Shown: piece after piece, positions 58,526 through 64,000 of the stretch
Layout of the letters: every line of letters starts with the position of its first letter
Numbering within the stretch: the first letter of the stretch is position 1
Assembly: GCF_015999465.1 (NCBI RefSeq)
Contig: NZ_CP065534.1
Location: forward strand, 1,798,001-1,862,000
Direction of reading: 5' to 3'
Origin: Lonsdalea populi
Lineage (GTDB): Bacteria; Pseudomonadota; Gammaproteobacteria; Enterobacterales; Enterobacteriaceae
Length of the DNA: 64,000 nucleotides
Notes under the pieces: model-generated
Seen by the model: only the letters and a program-made list of their open reading frames with translations
Database searches by the model: none
Told to the model about the DNA's origin: nothing
Made by a program: the position numbers and the translations under genes

Positions 58526-59287
58526 GTGCACTATCAACCTAAAAATGATCTGCTGAAACAACGTATTATTCTGGTCACCGGCGCGGGAGACGGTATAGGA
58601 CGCGAGGCCGCGCTGACCTATGCACGCTACGGCGCCCGGCTGGTGCTGCTCGGCCGTACCGAAAGCAAACTTCGCGCAGTAGAGAGGCAGATTCAGGAAG
58701 AGTGCGGCGCGCACAGCTATCTGATCCCGTGCGACATGCTGGAAGCTACGCCGGATCAGTCCCGCCAGATAGCGGAAGCGCTGAGTCAGGCGATGCCGCG
58801 TCTGGATGGCGTCCTGCACAACGCCGGGCTGCTGGGGCAGATCGCTCCCATGACGGAACAGTCCGTCGACATTTGGCAACAGGTCATGCAGGTCAACGTC
58901 AATGCCACCTTTATGCTGACGCAGGCGCTGCTTCCCCTGCTCCTGAAGTCGTCCAGCCCTTCGCTCGTCTTTACCAGCTCCAGCGTGGGGCGCGAAGGTC
59001 GCGCGGGCTGGGGCGCCTATGCCGTCTCAAAATTCGCCACCGAGGGCATGATGCAGGTACTGGCCGAAGAGTATCGCCATCGTAATCTGCGGGTGAACTG
59101 CATTAATCCCGGCGGAACAAGAACGGCAATGCGCGCCGCAGCCTTCCCTGAGGAAGATCCGGAAAAGCTGAAAACACCTGCGGATATCATGCCGCTCTAT
59201 TTGTATCTGATGGGGGACGACAGTCGGCGCAAGACGGGTATGAGTTTTGATGCCCAGCCGCGAAGGAAACCCGGGGCGGCGGAATAA
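58526..59287 (+). CDS. yciK: YciK, short-chain dehydrogenase family protein
   Basis: A 253-residue SDR protein very close to E. coli YciK. The cofactor motif is LVTGAGDGIGREAALTYA (about 16-33), NNAG is replaced by HNAGLLG, the catalytic Ser lies in VFTSSSVGR, and the YxxxK pair is YAVSKFA. The C-terminus FDAQPRRKPG is typical of the family. The substrate is unknown. GTG 58526 aligns with the E. coli start (MHYQPK). In E. coli btuR follows and overlaps; here it is absent and rluB converges after 89 bp. Confidence 0.95.
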   Translation: MHYQPKNDLLKQRIILVTGAGDGIGREAALTYARYGARLVLLGRTESKLRAVERQIQEECGAHSYLIPCDMLEATPDQSRQIAEALSQAMPRLDGVLHNAGLLGQIAPMTEQSVDIWQQVMQVNVNATFMLTQALLPLLLKSSSPSLVFTSSSVGREGRAGWGAYAVSKFATEGMMQVLAEEYRHRNLRVNCINPGGTRTAMRAAAFPEEDPEKLKTPADIMPLYLYLMGDDSRRKTGMSFDAQPRRKPGAAE

Positions 59288-59321
59288 CGCGGCAGAATGA
59301 AACGGTAGGGGGAAAGAACGG

Positions 59322-59368
59322 CGCGCCAAAGAAAATAAAACGGGATACCGTGTTGAATCGGGTATCCC
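59322..59368 (-). terminator. Terminator of rluB (also facing yciK)
   Basis: GGGATACC (59342-59349) and GGTATCCC (59361-59368) form a perfect 8-bp stem. On the minus strand a T-rich run follows (complement of AAAGAAAATAAAAC). It lies nine bases from the rluB stop. Confidence 0.85.
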
Positions 59369-59376
59369 TTAGTCAA

Positions 59377-60258
59377 TCAGCCGTTACGCCTGGAAGGCGG
59401 GTTACGACGGCTTGGAGCCGCGCTTACCTGGCTGTGTCGTTTCACCGCACGGCGGATCTGATGGGCTTTCATCCGACGACGCTCACGCTCAACCGGCAAT
59501 TTACTCACCGTTTCAGGCGGCAGTTGGACCAGCTCACGCAGATAGTTAACGTCTTCCAACTTCATTTCAGACCAGCCGCCACGCGGAAGACTCTTCGGCA
59601 GTTGGATGTCGCCGTAACGGACGCGGATCAGGCGGCTAACCTGAACGCCCACGGCCTCCCACAGGCGACGCACCTCACGGTTACGTCCTTCCGTTAGCGT
59701 CACGTTGTACCACTGGTTCATGCCTTCGCCGCCCTGATAGCGGATAGTGCGGAACGACGCGGGGCCGTCATCCAGCGGTACGCCTTTACTCAGCTGTTTG
59801 ATTTTATCGTCATCGACCGTGCCGAAGACGCGAACGGCATATTCACGCTCGACTTCGCGGCTCGGGTGCATCAAACGGTTCGCCAACTCACCGTCGGTGG
59901 TGAACAGCAGCAGACCGGAGGTATTCACGTCCAGCCGACCGACCGCAACCCAACGCGCGCCCTGCATTTTAGGAAGACGATCAAATACCGTCGGACGACC
60001 GTCGGGATCGCTGCGCGTACACAGTTCCCCTTCCGGTTTGTAGTACATCAAGACCCGACATACCGTCTCTTCGGTATCGCGTACCGTCACTACGTGACCG
60101 TCGATACGCACTTTGGTCGCGTTGGTCACGTCGACACGATCGCCCAACGTGGCGATTTTACCATCGACGCTAATGCGTCCAGCCTGAATCATTGTTTCGA
60201 TTTCCCGGCGTGAACCATGTCCTGCACGCGCCAGTACTTTTTGTAGCTTTTCGCTCAT
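59377..60258 (-). CDS. rluB: 23S rRNA pseudouridine(2605) synthase RluB
   Basis: A 293-residue RsuA-family enzyme that isomerises U2605 of 23S rRNA. The N-terminal S4 RNA-binding domain (about 1-60) begins [20 protein letters not shown], and the catalytic Asp is in [16 protein letters not shown] basic Arg-rich tail ends the protein. The start at ATG 60258 matches E. coli; a longer in-frame start at 60330 adds Arg-rich residues not in the family. It is followed by a terminator. Confidence 0.97.
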   Translation of the reverse strand: MSEKLQKVLARAGHGSRREIETMIQAGRISVDGKIATLGDRVDVTNATKVRIDGHVVTVRDTEETVCRVLMYYKPEGELCTRSDPDGRPTVFDRLPKMQGARWVAVGRLDVNTSGLLLFTTDGELANRLMHPSREVEREYAVRVFGTVDDDKIKQLSKGVPLDDGPASFRTIRYQGGEGMNQWYNVTLTEGRNREVRRLWEAVGVQVSRLIRVRYGDIQLPKSLPRGGWSEMKLEDVNYLRELVQLPPETVSKLPVERERRRMKAHQIRRAVKRHSQVSAAPSRRNPPSRRNG

Positions 60259-60399
60259 CGAGCAACCTCTGAGTGTCGCCTTCACAGGCGTCGGGGGGTA
60301 AATGCGCCGGCGTCGAAAACGCCCACGCATGAAATTTGCGGCGCGATTATAACTGCATTCGCGCCATTTGTATGCTGAATGTTGCCAAGGTGAGACGCG

Positions 60400-61020
60400 T
60401 CAGAGGAATGGGGTGATATCGCCAGTGCCTTCGCGAATCACCTCCGGCGAATCGCCGGTGAGATCGATAACCGTCGTGGGCTGTTGCCCGATAAAGCCGC
60501 CGTGAATAATCAGGTCGACCTGTTTGCCGAGATGTTCCTGGATCTCTTCCGGATCGGACTCGGCGAAGTCGTTGCCCGGCAGCATCAGCGTGGTAGACAT
60601 CAGCGGCTCGTTCATTGCCGCCAACAGATCCAGCGCAATAGGGTTTGCCGGAACGCGCAGCCCGAGGGTTTTGCGCTTCTCGTTCATCAGGCGTCTCGGG
60701 ACTTCTTTCGTGCCCTTCAGAATAAACGTGTAGTTACCCGGCGTGTTGTTCTTGATGAGTCGAAACGCCGCATTGTCCACATGCGCATAGGTGGACAATT
60801 CCGACAGATCGCGGCACATCAGCGTAAAATGGTGATTGCTGTCCAGATGGCGAATGCGGCAAATGCGCTCCAGCGCCGATTTATCTTCCAACTGACAGCC
60901 CAGCGCATAGCCGGAGTCGGTCGGATAAACAATCACCCCGCCCTTGCGCAAGACGTCGACCGTCTGAGCGATCAACCGCGCCTGCGGATTTTGGGGATGA
61001 ATATAGAAAAATTGACTCAT
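60400..61020 (-). CDS. yciO: YciO, Sua5/YrdC-like domain protein
   Basis: A 206-residue single-domain protein of the YrdC/Sua5 family, near identical in layout to E. coli YciO: GGVIVYPTDSGYALG, ERICRIRHLD, LMCRDLSELSTYA and NYTFILKGTKEVPRR. Relatives make threonylcarbamoyl-AMP for tRNA modification; the role of YciO itself is less clear. The start is ATG 61020 (MSQFFYIHP), as in E. coli, rather than ATG 61032. It lies 71 bp downstream of rnm (yciV) and is probably cotranscribed. Confidence 0.95.
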   Translation of the reverse strand: MSQFFYIHPQNPQARLIAQTVDVLRKGGVIVYPTDSGYALGCQLEDKSALERICRIRHLDSNHHFTLMCRDLSELSTYAHVDNAAFRLIKNNTPGNYTFILKGTKEVPRRLMNEKRKTLGLRVPANPIALDLLAAMNEPLMSTTLMLPGNDFAESDPEEIQEHLGKQVDLIIHGGFIGQQPTTVIDLTGDSPEVIREGTGDITPFL

Positions 61021-61091
61021 GTACCACCTCATCTCTTCAAAACGTGAAATTCGCGACAGCGATGCCCCGCGTTTTCACGTGCGGCTGACCA

Positions 61092-61985
61092 TCATGCCGT
61101 CAGCTCGTCTCTCAGCGTCGGATGTTCCCAAACCGGTTCCACTCCGCCGGGCAACCACAGTTTGCGCCCAAGTTCTATCCAGGCGCAGGGATAGTGAAAG
61201 TCCGATCCCTGCGATCCCAGCAAATGATAGTCCTGTGCATAACGCGCCAGTTGCGAACGCTCATCGGGCGCCTGCTGACACTGCGCCACTTCCATCGCAT
61301 CGCCCTGACATTCGGCAAAGTGCGCCAGCAGTCGTTTTAACCACTTGGTGCTGAGCGGGTAACGGCCGGGATGAGCCATGACCGCCACACCGCCGGACTC
61401 ATGAATCACGTCGACGGCCTGCTTTATTGTACACCACTGCGGCGGAACGTAGCCGGTTTTGCCCTTCGCCAGATAGCGCTTAAATACCTGGTTAATGGCC
61501 GTGGCCTTGCCTTGTTCGACCAGATAACGGGCAAAGTGCCCGCGAGTAATTACCCCGCCATCCGCGAGACGGGTAGCGCCTTCCAACGCACCGGCGACCT
61601 GCGCTTTTTCCAGCCGGACCGCGATTTGCTCGGCACGTTGCTGACGATAGTCCGCCTGCCGTGCAAGCAGCGACTCCATCGCAGAATGATGAGAGTTGAT
61701 ACTTAATCCGACGATATGAATTTCATGATTTTCCCACATCGTGGACACTTCGACGCCGGCAACCAGTCGCAGCGGCAGCGCCTCAAGGCGAATCGTCTCC
61801 CGCGCTTCAGCCAGGCCAGAGGTGGTGTCATGGTCGGTGATGGCCAGCACGCCAACCCGCATAGCTACCGCGCGGCGCACCAGTTCAGCAGGCGTTAATC
61901 CTCCGTCGGAGGCCTTGGTGTGACTGTGCAAATCGTACAGTGGGAATGAAGCAAGGAGGGGGGTTTCTTCTGACACGCAGTGCAT
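61092..61985 (-). CDS. rnm: PHP-domain 5'-3' exoribonuclease RNase AM (YciV)
   Basis: A 297-residue PHP-family metal enzyme matching E. coli YciV/Rnm, a 5'-nuclease that trims rRNA 5' ends. Metal-site motifs are DLHSHTKASDG, ITDHDTTSG, VAGVEVSTMWENHEIHIVG, VMAHPGRYPL and GSDFHYPC. ATG 61985 is taken as the start; GTG 61976 is possible and would be closer to the E. coli N-terminus. It is divergent from the trp operon, whose promoter lies about 130 bp upstream of this start. Confidence 0.95.
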   Translation of the reverse strand: MHCVSEETPLLASFPLYDLHSHTKASDGGLTPAELVRRAVAMRVGVLAITDHDTTSGLAEARETIRLEALPLRLVAGVEVSTMWENHEIHIVGLSINSHHSAMESLLARQADYRQQRAEQIAVRLEKAQVAGALEGATRLADGGVITRGHFARYLVEQGKATAINQVFKRYLAKGKTGYVPPQWCTIKQAVDVIHESGGVAVMAHPGRYPLSTKWLKRLLAHFAECQGDAMEVAQCQQAPDERSQLARYAQDYHLLGSQGSDFHYPCAWIELGRKLWLPGGVEPVWEHPTLRDELTA

Positions 61986-62114
61986 CCATCTTGTCGGACA
62001 AAGATAAGTTCAAACGGCATGATGCCATCAATAGCAATAAAAAGGTAAGAAAGATAATTATGGCGATGCGCGGCAGCGCCCCGCATCTCATCCTGATTAA
62101 TTTTTGTTTTCAGG

Positions 62115-62152
62115 TTGACTTACCTTTGATGTTCCCGTTAACTAGTACGCAA
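62115..62152 (+). promoter_or_regulatory. trp operon promoter with TrpR operator
   Basis: -35 TTGACT (62115-62120), 17-bp spacer, -10 TTAACT (62138-62143). The -10 region and the following AGTACGCAAG are identical to the E. coli trp promoter/operator, where TrpR-tryptophan blocks polymerase at GTTAACTAGTACGC (here 62137-62150). The transcript would begin near 62151, about 30 bases before the leader peptide start. Confidence 0.85.
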
Positions 62153-62179
62153 GTTCAGTAACGGATTAGAGACAAACCC

Positions 62180-62233
62180 ATGGCGATTCAATCGAAAGAG
62201 TACAGTGTAGGTTGGTGGCGTTTCTCCCTCTGA
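62180..62233 (+). CDS. trpL: trp operon leader peptide
   Basis: A 17-codon open frame (ATG 62180, TGA 62231-62233) encodes a peptide with two adjacent tryptophans (GWWRFSL at its end). Ribosome stalling at the Trp pair under tryptophan starvation favours the antiterminator. It is three residues longer than E. coli TrpL (14 aa) but keeps the GWWR core. It is too short for usual gene callers. Confidence 0.92.
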   Translation: MAIQSKEYSVGWWRFSL

Positions 62234-62280
62234 GGGCGAAACGATCGCGCATAACCATTATTTGGTATGCAGCATCCTTA

Positions 62281-62303
62281 AGCCCGCTTAACGCGGGCTT
62301 TTT
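62281..62303 (+). terminator. trp attenuator
   Basis: AGCCCGC (62281-62287) and GCGGGCT (62293-62299) form a perfect 7-bp stem followed by TTTT. It lies 47 bases after the leader peptide stop and 25 bases before trpE, the classic attenuator (3:4) hairpin. Confidence 0.92.
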
Positions 62304-62327
62304 CATGGATATAAATGAGTGACCATC

Positions 62328-63890
62328 ATGCCAAAAACAAAACCAGAAATTGAATTACTGCGCGCCGAGACCGAATACCGGGACAACCCGAGCGCGATTT
62401 TTCATCAGCTGTGCGGCGCCAGACCGGCCACGCTATTGCTGGAGTCCGCCGAGGTCAACAGCAAGCTTAATTTGCAGAGTCTGCTGATCGTAGACAGCGC
62501 ACTGCGCATCACGGCGATGGGAACGCAGGTTTCCGTTCAAGCACTGACGGCCAACGGCGCATCGCTACTGCCGTTACTGGACGGCGCACTGCCGCCGGAA
62601 GTGATTGTGGAAGCGCGGCCGAATAGCCGCGAGCTGACCTTTCCGGTCATAGACCAGATGCAGGATGAGGATGCGCGGCTGCGCTCGTTGTCCGCCTTCG
62701 ATGCTTTGCGACAGATGCTTACGCTGGTGACTTGCCCGGGCAATGAACGTGAAGCCATGTTTTTCGGCGGCTTGTTCGCCTATGACCTGGTCGCCGGGTT
62801 TGAAACGCTGCCCCCGCTCAATCAACAGCAACGCTGCCCCGATTACTGTTTCTATCTCGCCGAAACGCTGTTGGTTGTCAATCACCAGCGCCAGATGACG
62901 CATCTGCAGGCGAGCCTGTTTACGCCGAATGCCGACGAACGTCAGCGCCTGGAGCAACGTCTTGAACAGTTGCAGCACCAGATGACGCAGCCCGCGCCTG
63001 CGCTGCCTAGCCAGTACGTTGAAAGCATGACGCTAAACTGTAATCAGAGCGACGAAGACTTCGGTGATGTCGTCAGACAAATGCAACAGGCCATCCGTCA
63101 GGGCGAAATTTTTCAGGTTGTGCCTTCTCGCTATTTTTCTCTGCCTTGCCCTTCTCCGCTGGCGGCGTATCAGACACTGAAAGAAAATAATCCCAGCCCC
63201 TACATGTTTTATATGCAGGATCAGGACTTCACGCTGTTCGGCGCCTCGCCGGAAAGCGCACTCAAATATGATGCCGCGAGCCGCCAGATTGAAATCTACC
63301 CCATCGCGGGAACCCGCCCGCGCGGCCGCCGCGCTGACGGATCGCTGGATCGGGATCTGGACAGCCGCATCGAGCTGGAAATGCGCACGGACCCTAAAGA
63401 GCTGGCGGAACACCTGATGCTGGTCGATCTGGCGCGCAACGATTTGGCGCGTATCTGCGAACCCGGCAGTCGCCATGTCGCCGATCTCACCAAAGTCGAC
63501 CGCTACTCTTTCGTCATGCACCTGGTGTCCCGCGTGGTCGGTCAGCTACGCGCAGACCTTGACGTCTTGCACGCCTACCGCGCCTGCATGAATATGGGAA
63601 CCCTGAGCGGCGCGCCTAAAGTTCGCGCCATGCAATTGATTGCCGAGAGTGAAAAAACGCGCCGCGGCAGCTACGGCGGCGCCGTCGGTTATTTTACCGC
63701 CAGCGGTGATTTGGATACCTGCATCGTTATTCGCTCTGCCTATGTCGAAGACGGCATCGCCACCATACAGGCGGGCGCCGGCGTCGTGCTGGACTCCGAT
63801 CCTCAGGCCGAAGCCGATGAGACCCGCAATAAGGCTCGCGCCGTTTTGCGTGCTATCGCCAGCGCCCATCACGCCAAGGAGGTGTTCTGA
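62328..63890 (+). CDS. trpE: Anthranilate synthase component I
   Basis: A 520-residue enzyme that converts chorismate to anthranilate, using ammonia supplied by the glutaminase subunit. The feedback-binding region includes LLLESAEV, where the conserved serine binds tryptophan, and the catalytic half shows [39 protein letters not shown] and [11 protein letters not shown]. The ATG at 62328 gives exactly the E. coli length; GTG 62319 is possible. The stop overlaps the next start (TGATG), coupling the two subunits. Confidence 0.98.
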   Translation: MPKTKPEIELLRAETEYRDNPSAIFHQLCGARPATLLLESAEVNSKLNLQSLLIVDSALRITAMGTQVSVQALTANGASLLPLLDGALPPEVIVEARPNSRELTFPVIDQMQDEDARLRSLSAFDALRQMLTLVTCPGNEREAMFFGGLFAYDLVAGFETLPPLNQQQRCPDYCFYLAETLLVVNHQRQMTHLQASLFTPNADERQRLEQRLEQLQHQMTQPAPALPSQYVESMTLNCNQSDEDFGDVVRQMQQAIRQGEIFQVVPSRYFSLPCPSPLAAYQTLKENNPSPYMFYMQDQDFTLFGASPESALKYDAASRQIEIYPIAGTRPRGRRADGSLDRDLDSRIELEMRTDPKELAEHLMLVDLARNDLARICEPGSRHVADLTKVDRYSFVMHLVSRVVGQLRADLDVLHAYRACMNMGTLSGAPKVRAMQLIAESEKTRRGSYGGAVGYFTASGDLDTCIVIRSAYVEDGIATIQAGAGVVLDSDPQAEADETRNKARAVLRAIASAHHAKEVF

Positions 63891-64000
63891 TGGCTGATAT
63901 TCTGTTACTCGATAACATCGACTCGTTTACTTATAATCTTGTCGATCAACTGCGTGCCAGCGGTCATCACGTCGTGGTATACCGCAACATCATGTCGGCG
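63890..64000 (+). CDS. trpG: Anthranilate synthase component II (glutamine amidotransferase), 5' part
   Basis: The start of a glutaminase domain is visible: [20 protein letters not shown], the conserved N-terminal strand of class I amidotransferases. It overlaps trpE by one base. The window ends after 37 codons, so it cannot be seen whether this is a free TrpG or the TrpG-TrpD fusion found in E. coli (there named trpD). Confidence 0.95.
   Translation, partial: MADILLLDNIDSFTYNLVDQLRASGHHVVVYRNIMSA

Overview
This 64 kb window is a chromosomal stretch of an enterobacterial plant-associated bacterium, most likely a member of the Pectobacteriaceae (Pectobacterium / Dickeya / Brenneria / Lonsdalea group). 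The housekeeping proteins are very close to E. coli K-12 proteins (Fnr, UspE, PntAB, KdsA, PrfA, HemA, Prs, YchF, TopA, TrpE). They are interleaved with plant-pathogen genes: the AvrE-family type III effector gene dspE, its chaperone gene dspF and the harpin/pectate-lyase gene hrpW, each transcript carrying a recognisable hrp box. The genus cannot be fixed from the sequence alone.

Layout. 1-1.9 kb: 3' end of a short-chain dehydrogenase gene and a convergent OFA-type MFS transporter. 2.4-9.3 kb: srfABC operon, made of a membrane protein, an actin/Hsp70-fold protein and a P-loop GTPase-like protein, closed by a strong terminator. 9.5-11.8 kb: a VioB-type ferritin-like/SnoaL-like fusion protein with a LacI/GalR-type operator in front of it, then an orphan exported protein. 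12-19.3 kb: ogt, fnr (with an autoregulatory FNR site), uspE, pntAB, ydgH. 19.6-24.9 kb: hemA-prfA-prmC-[sirB2 remnant]-sirB1-kdsA on the minus strand. 25-30 kb: lolB-ispE-prs, ychH, pth, ychF. 30.1-33.6 kb: a recombination scar with a truncated MerR regulator, two degraded integrases of different families and, between them, a divergent exported alpha/beta-hydrolase/LysR pair. 33.6-40.2 kb: a DosP-like haem-PAS c-di-GMP phosphodiesterase, dld, and a YjbB-type Na/Pi cotransporter. 40.5-46 kb: an ABC importer of the phosphonate/phosphate-ester type with an alkaline-phosphatase-superfamily hydrolase and a divergent PhnR-like GntR regulator. 46.1-53.6 kb: dspF-dspE and divergent hrpW plus a small unknown gene. 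53.7-64 kb: topA, yciN, sohB, yciK, rluB, yciO, rnm (yciV) and the trp operon start (promoter/operator, leader peptide, attenuator, trpE, start of trpG/D).

How the parts work together. The hrp boxes tie dspEF and hrpW to HrpL even though no type III secretion apparatus gene lies in the window. The effector locus therefore stands apart from the secretion cluster here, beside topA, in the position where E. coli has cysB. fnr, pntAB, dosP and dld suggest redox/oxygen-responsive physiology, but they are separate transcription units. Gene decay is visible at sirB2, at the MerR remnant and at both integrases; btuR is missing from its E. coli position after yciK.

No tRNA, rRNA, complete insertion sequence or CRISPR array was seen.
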